Notes under the pieces: generated by a model
What the model saw: only the letters and a program-made list of their open reading frames with translations
The model's database searches: none
Told to the model about the DNA's origin: nothing
In this document: positions 1 through 11,484 of the stretch, one piece after another
How positions within the stretch are numbered: the stretch's first letter is position 1
Layout of the letters: the number at the start of each line of letters is the position of its first letter
Made by a program: the position numbers and the translations under genes
Origin: Arcuatula senhousia
Taxonomy: Eukaryota; Mollusca; Bivalvia; Mytilida; Mytilidae
Assembly: GCA_963971305.1 (NCBI GenBank)
Contig: OZ020305.1
Location: 14,541,001-14,605,000 of the forward strand
DNA: 64,000 bases
Direction of reading: 5' to 3'

Positions 1-48
1 TCTGTGGCAAGGATCCTTATTCACGTAACTACGTATGCTGCAGAGTTC
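1..48 (+). CDS. Gene A, partial exon: end of a Lustrin Cys-rich module
   Basis: The first bases read, in one frame, CGKDPYSRNYVCCRV and end at a consensus donor (gtaagt at 49). This is the C-terminal half of a six-cysteine Lustrin-type module, with the diagnostic Cys-Cys pair followed by a short tail. The matching exons of the downstream paralogue (44305..44424 and 50140..50259) end the same way, with CCQ-I plus one base and gtaagt, so the exon ends in phase 1. The 5' part of the exon and gene lies outside the window. The domain is recognised by its cysteine pattern only. Confidence 0.75.
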
Positions 49-1402
49 GTAAGTTTTCAATATGTTATACTTCTGTGAAAAAATGTAACGTGGACGAGTT
101 ATGTTTGTTATATAGCTGTTCTTTTAATTTACTGTGTCTTTCTGGCTTCCCAGTGGTGCAAAAGTATGTTTAAATCCTTTATTAACCCATTTTCCGTTTT
201 TGCATAGGTTTGGGTCTTTTGAAATCTAGAAAACATTAACTAATTTTTACTTTTGAAAAAAATATTGTTTCTTATTTCTTTTTTTTTACTTAACAATACC
301 TTGTTCGACACATTATGGAAGAACTTTTTGACCAGTCATGATAAGACTTGGAAGGGGTCACTCGGAAGTACATTGTTTTTAATCTAACATTTACTTAAAG
401 TGCCATCATTTTTACTACGATCATACCCCAAAAATTAAATTTGGTCATATTACAATTTTATGCTGCAAATATGCACCCCAACACAATCGGATATTTTGTT
501 ATTGTGATCTCATATTTTAATGATTTACATCAAAACAAGGGACAGTTGTTTAAACACGCCATTTAAACGTTCATTTTCTAGTATCATATTTAATTCCACC
601 TTAATATTCTCGTACTGTTGTGTTATTCGCAGACCTTGGGTCTTTTTTGCTAAAAATGATCATTAAGAAAATTATTTTAGAAAATAGGAAACAAAGTTCC
701 CAGCAGATGATATTAAACCGCATATTCGGCGTTTTGCATTATTGAAGACTCACCAGAGACGCTTAAGCAAAAGGCCTCAATAAATAGAATATGAAGAGTA
801 CGGTAAAAAATCAATGAATATATCGAACATGTTATCTTAGGACGAACCGGGGTTAACCCATGCATGAAGGTGGAAGTTCATCTCGATGGTTTCTTCATAT
901 TTCAAATTCTATGTATCTATCAATTTAAAGGTAAATGCTAAATTCCATTTAATAAAACAAGATTGTTTATGTTATCAATTTTTAATCATTTGATAGGTAA
1001 AAAAGGATTTATATTTTTTATTTGTAAAGTTAGACTTTTTGGTATAACTTCAACTATAAAGAAACGTAAAAGGTTTTTCTACAGTATTTTAAGGTTTTAA
1101 AGAGTTACATGTATGTATATGGGAGAACGTTTTGACCAGTCATGATAAAACTTGAAGTGGTAGGGGTCACTCAGAGGTACAAAGTATGCAATTTAAAATT
1201 TTCCAAATGGGCCACCATTTTTTACTCCAAAAAAACTTGGTACAATTTCAAAATTTGGGCGACATATGTGTTATCCTCCCAATACAAAGAGATATATCTT
1301 TATTGTTATCTCATATTCTTAAACACTTACATGGTTTACATCAAAACATGGGATAAATGTTTAAAATATGTCATCTGAAAGTACTGTATGATTAAATTTC
1401 AG
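49..1402 (+). other. Gene A intron
   Basis: AT-rich non-coding sequence between two phase-1 exons. It has a consensus donor at 49 and a polypyrimidine/AG acceptor at 1401-1402. Two stretches near 300-480 and 1120-1340 resemble each other (both contain 'ttttgaccagtcatgataa' followed by a similar sequence), so an internal duplication is likely. No coding signal was seen. Confidence 0.6.
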
Positions 1403-1525
1403 CATGTAAATACGGTAGACCTCACCCATCTCAAACATGTACTGGCCCAGGCTCATCATGTCCTAGGGGATATGGATGCTTAGTTGGACCAGGGAGTGAT
1501 TATTTCGCTTGTTGTCCACAAGCAG
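1403..1525 (+). CDS. Gene A exon: Lustrin-type Cys-rich module
   Basis: Between an AG acceptor at 1401-1402 and a gtacgc donor at 1526 the frame encodes a compact six-cysteine module. It starts CKYGRPHPSQTC, continues with CPRGYGC and ends FACCPQA. The spacing C-x10-C, C-P-x-G-Y-x-C and a final Cys-Cys is the Lustrin_cystein family pattern. The exon is 123 bases, symmetric in phase 1, and close in sequence to the gene B modules at 44710 and 50534. Such modules occur in secreted, disulphide-rich shell-matrix or mucus proteins of molluscs. The function of a single module is not known. Confidence 0.85.
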
Positions 1526-1748
1526 GTACGCATTAATTCATTATACATTATTTTGCTCATTCAAAATGAATCGATATTTTTCCAAATGTTTCACTACATG
1601 TAAAAAAAATTTTACACGTGTTTTTATTTTCAAGATCAGTAGCAAGAGTTCACATTTTATGTTGTACTGCTAAATGTAGTTTTGAGTCTTTTTATCTGAT
1701 TAAAATTCTTTTACAAAAGGGAGAAAAAATAATATTTGACCTTTATAG

Positions 1749-1897
1749 ATAATAACGAAAAACCAGGAAAGTGTCCCACTCCTCAAGGGGCTGGTGCATG
1801 TGTGGAAGAGTGTAAGAACGATTTTGATTGCCGAAAAAGACGAAAATGTTGTTATAATGGCTGTGGACACACGTGTCAAAGACCCGAAAGACCATAA
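1749..1897 (+). CDS. Gene A last exon: C-terminal WAP (four-disulphide core) domain
   Basis: After an acceptor at 1747-1748 the phase-1 frame runs to a TAA stop at 1895-1897. It encodes a complete WAP domain: KPGKCP, then GAC, EEC, the SD-like 'NDFDC', the KCC pair, NGC and HTC, eight cysteines in the canonical order. WAP domains are small secreted modules, many of which inhibit serine proteases. Here the WAP is the last domain, three residues after its final Cys plus a short basic tail. The order Lustrin-Lustrin-WAP matches the order 44305-44710-48934 in gene B, so A and B look like tandem paralogues. Inhibitory activity cannot be read from the sequence. Confidence 0.88.
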
Positions 1898-2156
1898 ATA
1901 CCGTGGTGGAGGGAACATGTGACAGATGTGGACAATTAAGGTGTTTAAAATCGTGTATTTCCTAATATGTACTATGTACACGTACATTTAATTAAATTAT
2001 ATAAGTTTTGATTTAAAAATATTTGTCAATATTTGTGAAATAGTGTAAAAATATCTAAGCTTTTTGCAGTGAATGATGCCATAGTTAAAGGTATATTGTA
2101 CTAAAAGTTTAGTACAAAAAAGATTATCAGCAGACTTTTTGCAACAAGTGAACAAT

Positions 2157-2162
2157 AATAAA
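2157..2162 (+). promoter_or_regulatory. Candidate polyadenylation signal of gene A
   Basis: AATAAA about 260 bases after the gene A stop codon is the first canonical hexamer downstream. In sequence this AT-rich a hexamer can occur by chance, so this is a weak call. Confidence 0.35.
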
Positions 2163-3378
2163 AACATAGTTGGTGTACATTCAGGTAGCTCGTAATATCA
2201 TGGCACGTAGCTACGTAGAAATGGCGACGTCACAGTTGAAAATAAGGTTGAATTAAACGTAATTACCACGATACAATGGAACCCACGATATAATGAGAAG
2301 GAAGTGTACCTTACTACTCGAACAGTTCCAAAAAAAAATAATCAATTCACATTTTGTATCCTTAAAAAAAATGATATTCATGAGCTTTAATCCAGCATAA
2401 AAACTGTTTTCATTTTTTGTTTATAATCTTTACTGGTTCATATATGCGGCCAATTATCTGTTTTTCAAGTTTATACATGTAGCTTGTGAACAACTTTACA
2501 AGGTGACGAAAATATAACAGCTGCACAACTTAAAAAAGAACAATAACGACTCGTATCGGAGTAATGGTAATGATTTAGATAATTCACATTATTGTATAAT
2601 TTTACACCATGTCAAAGTCTTCGGGAATGAAACATTCGAGATACGAATTGCTGGCATTATCTAAATGACTAACAAGAATATGTTCGAAAGACATAATGTC
2701 TCATCTTGCAGCATTTTGGGACGGGCGGACGAACAAACGAACCGACCCGAACACTATATGACCCCTACTTAGTAGATGGGGCATTGAAATAGACATTCCT
2801 TTCCGAGGGTATCAATCAACATTCTATGTCAATGGTCAAGTAATTTTTAGCGAAATTAACCGTATGTAACGCAAATTTGGTAATAAATGCCAATTTTGAT
2901 TACTTTTACTACATTTCGGTCCGAATGACACACAAAAAATGGGATCGAAAAAATATATTTCCATAAACAATGTGCATTTACATGGCATACAACGTAAGAT
3001 ACGATTAGATTGTAACAGATTTCTTTGATGTCTACGTCTATGGGACACATAAAAAACCGGCTGATTAGTAAGGCGACCTGGTCAACAGTAGGTTTCTGAA
3101 AATGCCTAAAGACTTATCGTTTTATGGTTATAGAAATTTTAACGAAAGATGACATACACCAAGCGATGAGAAAATTACACATGGCCTTTGTTGTGTGAGC
3201 TAAAATCCGATTATTGATGTACTCCAAACATTATTCGTATAATTGGTATAATATATAAAATCTTTCATACTTTAAAATGTCAATACCTTTCCATGCGACA
3301 TTTTTCAATCGGCATGTGGTAAAATCCAAATTCAAGAAAAGGAATTTAAGAATGTTCGATTCTGCTTTCTAAGTTTGA
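2163..3378. other. Intergenic sequence between genes A and B, first part
   Basis: No exon was found. A stretch near 2700-2790 ('gggacgggcggacgaac...' to a 'gatggggc' end) is similar to 10270-10370 and, more loosely, 23041-23115, so it belongs to a dispersed repeat. Short ORFs on the - strand near 2840-3050 are AT-rich and show no domain. Confidence 0.5.
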
Positions 3379-4016
3379 TGCCCGCTCCGGCATCAACACT
3401 TTTGTGTTGGAGAATACATCAAAGCTTTAAATTATCCGTTTAAATTTCAAAATTGTCTAAACCCTAAGGTTCTTCCTACCCCAGACATAGGTTGATCATC
3501 TTAGTATTAATTTGGTTCCCCAATTTGGTATTTTTGGGTTTACTGTTCTATGCTCTTCATAATCAAATAGTGTTTGGCTTTTTCAATATTTTTGGTAGAG
3601 CGCCTCTGATGAGTCTTGAATAGACGAAACGCGCGTCAGGCGTAGCAAAATTTATTGTCTGGAACTTTGTTGTCATTTGTATTTCGAACACACGTGAAGG
3701 TTAGCACTGCTGGTGGAGTTTTAATTCCCCGAGGTTAGCCCGCTCCGGCATCAACACTTTTGTGTTGGAGAATACATCAAAGCTTTAAATTATCCGTTTA
3801 AATTTCAAAATCAGACATAGGTTGATCATCTTAGTATTAATTTGGTTCCCCAATTTGGTATTTTGGGGTTTACTGTTCTATGCTCTTCATAATCATACAG
3901 TGTTTGGCTTTTTCAATATTTTTGGTAGAGCGCCTCTGATGAGTCTTGAATAGACGAAACGCGCGCCAGGCGTAGCAAAATTTATTGTCTGGAACTTTGT
4001 TGTCATTTGTATTTCT
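3379..4016 (+). repeat. Two tandem copies of a dispersed repeat ('gatgagtcttgaatagacg' family)
   Basis: Two near-identical segments (about 3379-3690 and 3739-4016) share the start 'cccgctccggcatcaacac' and the block 'gagcgcctctgatgagtc' through 'ttgtctggaactttgttgtc'. The same block recurs at 46534-46688 (reverse), 60498-60640 and 61141-61268, so this is a dispersed family. The first copy has an extra stretch ('gtctaaaccctaaggttctt...') absent from the second. No coding capacity was seen. Its class (SINE or MITE) is unclear. Confidence 0.7.
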
Positions 4017-5480
4017 TTACGGAAATCAATGCATTCGTTGAGAATTGAATTGAGTGGTTTGCCTTACCCACAAAATTATAAACAAAAACAATTGCTTCCA
4101 TAGTAACAGAGATTAAGGACAGAGATATCAAATAGTTCAGTATACATTTTGTTGAACTTATTCAGAAGACAACGGAGTCGAATTATTATGAAGCAAAAAA
4201 AACAAAAATTTCTCATTCGAACGTTTTTGAAATTACACACTTTCTTAGTCTACATCAGAAGGATTAACTTGTATGTTTTATTTAAGTTATAATATCAAAA
4301 CGCAATTTCGTGCTTATATTATTAAAAAGCCTTACTTCCTATATCTGTCTATTGAACATTTGAATAATAAAAGTCAAAAAAAGTGAAACACACAAGTAAA
4401 TAGCAAAAATTAAAACGCAATGAAACTTAAATGCAATCAGCAACGTCAACTCAAATTGAAACGAGAGTCAACTCATCTGCTTCCTAAGGTTAAGGATTTT
4501 TTTGTTATAAACCATCTGTCACGTTATCAAGAATACATTAAGTGTGGTGTCAGGGTCATCTCCCGTAAATACCGACAATAGAACCTCTCAAAAGTCAGAA
4601 TGTAGAGCAAATAAAACATGTATGCCAATTTTTCAGTTTTCTAAAATGGGGTCTTTTGTTTATTATTTAAGAGTTGGATTTAAACTACATCGTTATCTTT
4701 ATATAGCAAGACGATCAACAGCGACCACTTGTCATATTCAATGCTGCTTCATTTTGTAGCTGTGCTATATGGTGTTTTTTTTCTTAATTACCATGGGTAA
4801 ATGGAGATTATATCCCGTACACTTATTCTACATCTCTTTTTTTCGCCAACGTTGAATGTTGCCCGTCATCGCATTGCATAGTGTGCTTTTGGTGGGATAT
4901 GCAAAATACAATACCAAAACGGGTATAAAAACAGTATATTAGGCTATGCTGTATATCGACATCTCAATGAGCAACCTGACTGTCCTCTCATCAGCAGCAT
5001 CCGAATCAAAACATTGGAGGGTAAAAAACCAAAAGTATTAAATGAAAAACATACAAAGCAAAAGGGTTCGAACAGAGCAGCCAAATCCAACATCCATTGG
5101 TGGGATATGCAAGAACAATTATGTAATCTCGAAATGTATACAAGTATTACACCGTTTCTTCAGCTGTAACGTGTACGAAAGCACGAATAAATAAAAAAAG
5201 ATATAAATCATTCATGAGTTACATACATATTCTCAACTCTAACATTTACATTGTATTGGCAGTAATATAGTTGAACTCGGTACAATATTAAGACGATCAT
5301 AATTGTATTTAACAAAAAACTTAAATCATGGTCTTTTTGCAATCAAAGTGACTAAACTAATATCCCTGTGTTCCTAGAAATCAATGAGATTTACTGTAAC
5401 ATATGGTAATCCCCCGTAAAATTAGGTTTTCGAACAATAAATAAAACTTTTTAGCGTTACATTATGGAGGCATGTTGCTA
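4017..5480. other. Intergenic sequence upstream of gene B
   Basis: AT-rich sequence without recognised exons. The piece 'gtacacttattctacatctc' near 4818 also occurs at 37490 and, in reverse, at 57620, so part of it is a dispersed repeat fragment. Confidence 0.5.
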
Positions 5481-5486
5481 AATAAG

Positions 5487-5494
5487 TATATAAG
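5487..5494 (+). promoter_or_regulatory. TATA box of gene B
   Basis: 'tatataag' lies 46-53 bases upstream of the signal-peptide ATG at 5540. This spacing would place transcription start near 5515-5525 and leave a very short 5' UTR. It fits a TATA-driven secreted-protein gene. The call depends on the signal-peptide exon next to it. Confidence 0.55.
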
Positions 5495-5539
5495 ACGCAT
5501 AATGTAAAGGAGATCTGCAAGATAAACCGTCCAAAGAAG

Positions 5540-5608
5540 ATGGGGCTTCTGTTTGTTTTGGTGCTGTTTTTTACAGGCGTATCTGCTGACGAAAATTTTA
5601 AAGTTGAG
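5540..5608 (+). CDS. Gene B exon 1: signal peptide
   Basis: The ATG at 5540 opens MGLLFVLVLFFTGVSA followed by DENFKVE, with a consensus donor (gtgagt) at 5609. The hydrophobic core and the small residues before Asp make a textbook signal peptide, probably cleaved after VSA. The exon ends in phase 0. The first recognisable downstream module, the WAP half-exon at 36266, also needs phase 0, unlike all later exons, which supports joining them. The 30.7-kb gap is a weakness: another gene could own this exon. Confidence 0.65.
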
Positions 5609-6875
5609 GTGAGTTGAATCATTTAAAATTAACTTAAGTTTAGTTCCAGGGAAATAAAGCTTCCAGATTCTTTGAAAAGTTTATTCGTTTAAAACACGAA
5701 CTGACCGGTCACCCTTTTTATAAAGGAAAATTGGGCCACTTAATGTGGCCAGTATTTTAAAACAAAATGTATTTAAAACAAAATGTATTAAACATAAAAG
5801 ACATTATCCAGCATGATTAGTATCAAACAGTTTTAACATAGTAATATGTACATGAAGTATATATTCTAAACTTGCTACAAGTCCCTCTCCAAGTAATATG
5901 TTCTAGTTAATACATTATATTCCACTGATAAGAAATATCCCTGATTGTAAGGGGAGAGCCTTTCTACCACAACATCTGACATTTCCCTATTTTGATACTA
6001 AATGGCACTTTAATATAATTATGAAATTAGAAATCAATTCTTATAAGAAAGGGACTTGTAACAAGTCTATAAATGTCCAAAAAAATAATATATATAGATA
6101 TACTCTATAAAAACGGTAATAATATACAAAGTTCATGTATATGTATTTAATATTGTGTTCCATGTGACTTTTATTTTGATACAAATAGAATATAGAACTT
6201 TTGAATCTCGAGTTTATCACTGGTTTATGGTGAACCCGAATTCCTATATTCTTTTTTTCAGTAGTTCCTAAGCGACAAAATATTTTTCTTATCGTTTCGG
6301 AGTGGTTTTTTTTATATGATTTTTTTTGTGCGGGCTGATCTTTGAGACCACGTATTGACCCGACAAATTGTTTGATACACACCTGTTCATGATACAAGGT
6401 TTAACAGCGGCAAACATCCAAGGACAAATGTGCAAATACCGATAAAACTTAATACAAATGGAATACTAGTATTAAAATTATGATTTACTGTCTGTAAAAC
6501 ATGTATAATAATCAGGCGGCAAATTGCATCACTTTGATCGCAAATGAAGGGAAAAAACGCATATATACATTTAATTTACTTTTGATCTTAGCATTTAATC
6601 AATCCGTCCAACATTTTTCAAGGTCACATTAAGTTCATTTATTAACGTCTTGAAATATTTTGCCTATGTAAGATATGATCTTTTGAAATTATAAGTTGAA
6701 TTGCACAATTTTAAATGCTACAAACTATTCGGCCATTTTGTTTTTCTACATACATGTACATGTTTCCTCTAAAAATTATCTAGAAAATAAACAAATACTT
6801 AAAAGTAAAATCTTGTTGATTTTTTTATAATTAATAGGGTACAAACTACTAAATCAAGCCCCTCTCTAATCAACT

Positions 6876-7803
6876 TAAAAAAAAGCTTCGCCAAGCGCAG
6901 CATGATACGACCACAACATGTTGAACCCTGTACGTTTTAGGCCCAATATGGATACATGTAGTCAATTGCTCTGGACACATGCAACCCATGGTGGACTGAC
7001 AAAGGTTTAAGACACATGCAGCTTTTGGTGGACTTTCCACTCACATTTTAAAAGAATTTTTTTTCCAAAGAAGATCAAAATCAGACCACAAATAAATAAG
7101 TTTCAATTTTGGCCCCTAATTACATAATAGGGGGAAAAAGGGGGTCGCAAAAACTAATTCTCAATTTTGTATCAACTATTTAACAAGAACAAACATGCAA
7201 AAAAAAAATATTTCAAAATCGGATCACAAGTAAAATAATTTCGATTTTGGTCCCTTTTGACCCCTTATTACATAATAAGAGGAAAAAGATGGGGTCGCAA
7301 AAATTAATTCTTTATTTTGTATCCCTATTTGACATGAAAAAACATGGAAAAAAAGTTTCAAAATCGGTCTACTTATAAAAAAGTTTCGATTTTGGCCCCT
7401 TTTGGCCCTTAAATACATAACAGTGAAAAAGGGGGCGTGCGAAAGTTCATCCAGTTTATTCTTCTATTGTAAGAAATATTCTACACAAATTTCACAGCAA
7501 TAAGCCAACTAGGACCAAAGTAATGGTGGACACAATAAAATATTTGAATTTTTTTGGCCCTTTTTGGCCCCTAATTTCGAAACCAAAACAGGTAGGACCC
7601 CAAAAATCAATCCCAACCATCCTTTAATCATGTTAATGGTAAGGAATATCATTGTGAAATTTCATTGCATTTGGATTACTAGAAGTAGAGTTATTGTGTA
7701 TACATTAAAGTTAACAGACAAAGACGACAACGACAACGACAACGACGACAACGACAGCATCATACCATTATACGTCCGCAATTTTTTTGCGGTCGTATAA
7801 AAA
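6876..7803. repeat. Dispersed repeat element ending in a 'gcggtcgtata' hairpin
   Basis: It starts near 'aaaaaagcttcgccaagcgc' and ends with 'tacgtccgcaa' plus 'ttgcggtcgtata', which form a short hairpin. Inside are about three imperfect copies of a 140-bp unit ('ttttggcccctttt', 'ggggtcgcaaaaa', 'caaaatcgg') and a GACAAC microsatellite at 7723-7755. A related copy lies at 13518-14525 with the same opening ('aaaagctttgccaaccgc', 'ggacacatgcagtccatgg') and the same end hairpin. It is non-coding and probably a non-autonomous transposon. Confidence 0.6.
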
Positions 7804-8310
7804 TGAGTTTTTTCAAAACCCTCTAGCCAGTTTACCTTAAGTATAACCTCTTGACAAGTACTAGTATATATCCTAAGAATTCTTAACCTATATCTAGTTT
7901 GTTTAAAACTTTTCATGACACATTTAAAGCCTTATCGAGAAAAGCTTTCTCACCGACGAAGAGTAGCCTAAAAATTGAACGATTTACAGACAGCATTTTC
8001 AAAAAGTATTGGTCCTGGGATCCCCCCCCCTTTAAACAGACTAAGGTCTCCTTTAAAATTGTATAAACTTGGGTTGGACATGTTACAGAGATGTCCTATG
8101 TTCTACATAATTATGTGCAGATATAAAAAAACAAAACTTTAATGAACAATATTGAATCACTACTTTGGGAATTCTTAGCAGTATTTTCACATACTAGTAC
8201 GTCCCAAATCTGATTGACCGATTTAGTTCCACCCACTGCCTGATCCTTTCTTTGAACAATATTTTATATGTAGCTAAATATACATTGTATCTTTAAAATA
8301 CATTAACATG
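7804..8310. other. No gene seen
   Basis: AT-rich sequence between a dispersed repeat and the tail of the zinc-finger gene. Near 8283-8318 ('tacattgtatctttaaaata') it begins to match the sequence beyond the second zinc-finger gene at 25588-25622, marking the edge of the duplicated zinc-finger locus. Confidence 0.5.
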
Positions 8311-8541
8311 ATATTTCGCAAGGTGGCGCTCATGGACATGTTTCACAATATGCCTCTGTAGAGTGACCCTCATTGACATGATGTTGCAATATATGCTGCC
8401 GCATGTTGACCTTCATCCATATGATGTTTCAGAATATGCTTCTGCAGGTGACCCTCATTGAAATGATGTTTCAGAATATGCTTCTGCAAGGTAATCCTCA
8501 TAAACGTGATATTTCAGAATATGCTTCTGTAGAGTGACCCT
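8311..8541 (-). repeat. 43-bp tandem repeats in the 3' tail of zinc-finger gene 1
   Basis: Read on the - strand, about six imperfect units follow one another, each of the form 'agggtcac..tgcagaagc' plus 'atattctgaaacatca'. The first unit codes for the helix and histidines of the last finger (TLQKHILK). The second is read in another frame as the C-terminal tail of the protein and supplies the stop codon. The remaining units are untranslated and diverged. The same arrangement exists at 26041-26262. Confidence 0.75.
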
Positions 8542-9663
8542 CTTTGCATACTCTTTATCACACTCAGTATAAGTACATTTAAAAAGCTTTTCACCAGTAT
8601 GCATCCTCATGTGTTTCAGTAAGTGGCATCTATAAGGAAAACCGTTTCCACAAATACTACAAACATGGGTAGCCTCCCCTGTGTGTATTATCATATGTGC
8701 CTGCAGGTGCTGGGCTTGTCTAAAACATTTTCCACAGGTGTCACATTTATAAGGTTTTTCACCACTATGTATCAGTTTATGTCTCTTGATATCAGAAGTA
8801 CTGCTAAAACCCTTCCCACATTCATCGCATTTGAATGGTTTATCACCAGTGTGTATTTTCTTGTGCTGATAGAGACTGCCTCTATGACCAAACCCTTTAT
8901 TACATGTGTCACATTTGTAAGGTTTATCACCAGTATGTACCACAAAGTGTTTCGTTAGTTCTTCACTCGTGCCAAATTCCTTGCCACATTCATTACATTT
9001 ATATGGTTTATCATCATCATCATGTATTTTCTTGTGATTATATGAGCTTGCTTTATGACCAAACTCTTTATGTACATGATTAAATGTGCCACATTTATCA
9101 GTTGTATTACCAGTATGTATCATAAAGTGCCTCTTCAGATCTTCACTTGTTCCTAATTCCTTGTCACATTCATAAGATTTATAAGTTTTATGATCATCAT
9201 GTATTTTCTTGTGATGAATGCAGCTGGCTCTTTGATCGAACTCTTTATTGCATGTGTCACATTGATAAGACTTTTCACCAACATGGCCAGTGTCAGTACT
9301 TTTATGTCCGCTCAGACTTGAGCTTTGAGTAAACTCTCTACCAAAACTATCATATGCTAAAGGTTTAAATCCAGTCTGTGTTCTTGTATGTTTCTCTAGA
9401 TAATATTTCTGACTATACCCTTTACCACATTCATCACATTTATACGGTTTATCACTGGTATGTATCCACAAGTGTCTTTGTAGGGCTCCATTCTGACTAA
9501 ATCGTTTACCGCATTCATTACATTTATAAGGTTTATCACCTGTATGTATCCTCATGTGAATTTTTAGGATTGTACTTTGGCTAAACGTTTTGAAGCAGAT
9601 ACCACATTTATATCGTTTTTCAGCATTTAAGGTCTGCATACATTGATTTTGGTTGGGTTCCAT
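8455..9663 (-). CDS. C2H2 zinc-finger protein 1 (402 residues, about 13 finger units)
   Basis: Single long coding exon. The first ATG is at 9663 (MEPNQNQCMQTL); the frame is also open slightly upstream, and a splice acceptor (ttttattttag) lies at about 9683, so 5' exons exist outside this ORF. About thirteen tandem C2H2 units carry TGDKP/TGEKP-type linkers. Nine keep both Cys and both His. Unit 3 has Gln for the last His, units 4 and 7 have lost Cys positions, and unit 6 has Ser for the first Cys. The last finger has a wider C-x4-C. It is probably a nuclear DNA-binding transcription regulator; its target is unknown. No KRAB, BTB or SCAN domain is visible. It is a paralogue of the gene at 26164..27417 but more decayed. 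Confidence 0.88.
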   Translation of the reverse strand: MEPNQNQCMQTLNAEKRYKCGICFKTFSQSTILKIHMRIHTGDKPYKCNECGKRFSQNGALQRHLWIHTSDKPYKCDECGKGYSQKYYLEKHTRTQTGFKPLAYDSFGREFTQSSSLSGHKSTDTGHVGEKSYQCDTCNKEFDQRASCIHHKKIHDDHKTYKSYECDKELGTSEDLKRHFMIHTGNTTDKCGTFNHVHKEFGHKASSYNHKKIHDDDDKPYKCNECGKEFGTSEELTKHFVVHTGDKPYKCDTCNKGFGHRGSLYQHKKIHTGDKPFKCDECGKGFSSTSDIKRHKLIHSGEKPYKCDTCGKCFRQAQHLQAHMIIHTGEATHVCSICGNGFPYRCHLLKHMRMHTGEKLFKCTYTECDKEYAKRVTLQKHILKYHVYEDYLAEAYSETSFQ

Positions 9664-9689
9664 TTTCACTGAGAACTGTCTACTAAAAT

Positions 9690-11484
9690 AAAAAGAAAAA
9701 TGAAATTCTGATGACTAATAGAGTAGGGCAATATATTAATTAATGTTAATATCTTTGATGACTATACTCAAAGTACAATGAAATTGTTTCTTGTCTTTAA
9801 ATCCAGATAATTCAGATCTTAGGTTGCAGGATTCTTTTTATATATTTTATCATTTAAATATGTTGAAAATGTTTTAGAAAACAAGTAATTTGGGAGACAT
9901 ATGTCTACTTCAAAGCTAACTATGTTCCCTTGTCGTTATAACTGTATAATGATTTTCAAAAATTACCAACTTGACTTTGGCAACATCATGTTGAGGTAAT
10001 TTCATGTTGAAAGATAATTAGTCGTTTTATTTTATTATATTATTTCATTATATTAATTTCTGATTAAAAGTTAAGCTTTTCATGTTAATCAATTATTTTT
10101 ATTTTTGTTTTATCTAGAAGCATTCTGTATTTTTTAGTTTCTGTAAAACCTTTGCTTATATGTACAGTACTAAGTAAAGAACATGAAAATTCAACTATTA
10201 TATCAACTTTTGCATGTTTTGAGTCGGTGATATTTTATGAAAGGAACAACAAAAAATATCCAAAAGACATAATTATAATGCCCCATATCGTAACATTTGG
10301 GACAGACTGATGGACGGACGACCAGACCCATACACTATAAGCCCCCTGCTGTCAAAGATGGGGAGCAAAAATCTTTTTTGACATACATTAAAGTCAAGGA
10401 ATTGAATAATAGAGGGAAAAATCACGCATAAATATACATGTACACTGTATGTTACAGGCAAGAATACATTTTTTGTTGGTAAAATGCTTCTTTTTCTTTT
10501 TAAATATTCTCATTACAAGTTTATTCATCAACAAAATTTCAATTAAGCACTCAAACATATATTTGCATTAATATATTTTTTCTGGCTGTTTATTCAAATT
10601 ATTTGATAAAATTTTATTGGAAAGCAAAAAAGATATTGTGAAGATATATCCACTTTCATTTGAATACAATTGAAACATTACACATTTATCAGACTGATTT
10701 TCTAAATATGAATCTAACCCCCTTTATTCATTCTGCTTCCCTTAAAATTTTTAAATTAAGGTACATGTTAGGGAAATAAATCATTAGTACATGTTCCATT
10801 ACAAAGGTCCATATGAATGTAATCAACATCATAACAATAAGCAACCTTGAAGTAAACATTGGAGACATTAATATAGCCTAGCCTGCCTGTGCAGATAAAA
10901 TAGTCCGTAATAGGTAAAATAGAGAAATGCAAGTCATATTCGACCTGGTACATTACAACAACAGAAGAGATCTAGTGAATCTAATCCAAAATTGAAGTGA
11001 GTCAGCCAGCATCCGAAGCATGCATGGTGCTCTGCATCACAAAGTGCACCTGCCATACCAATACTTTTGTAAGCGGGGCATAAAAAGTCACCATTGATTA
11101 CAGTGCATAACTTGGACGTAAAATAATCTACAAGTACAATGTATCACGGAGGGAAGATTTAGATTAGTTCACTACTTTGATCAGGACTCCATGCAAGAAC
11201 AGACGCCAGTGGTCCAACTGAAGATATGGAATCTCATGTAGTCGCAAAATTGATGTACGGGATGGAACATATAGACGTCCAAAAACTAACAAAACCCGGC
11301 ATTTATTAACTAGAACAATTGCAAAGATCCATGCTCAGAAACTTCCGATGTCTACCAGACTGTACGGCATCCATAGCAGTCTAAACCCTGAAAGAATTTG
11401 AAGCTGAACCTATAGATGCTACCTATGATTAATTATGCACATATCTTCTTGTAGGAATTGAATAACCAGGCTCGACACATCTGT
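9690..11484. other. No gene seen; scattered repeat fragments
   Basis: AT-rich sequence upstream of zinc-finger gene 1, where its 5' exons should lie; no convincing donor or UTR exon was recognised. 10270-10370 is a dispersed repeat piece ('gacagactgatggacggac' to 'gatggggagc') shared with 2700-2790. 10995-11080 resembles the 140-bp units at 13800-14150 ('cgaagcatgcat', 'gtgcacctgccata'). Confidence 0.5.

Noticed and set aside
6041..6397. 118-codon - strand ORF
   Set aside because: Lys/Tyr/Phe-rich translation of AT-rich DNA, no recognisable motif.
8623..9332. Plus-strand ORFs across zinc-finger gene 1
   Set aside because: Antisense shadows of the finger-coding repeats; the - strand frame has clear C2H2 motifs.
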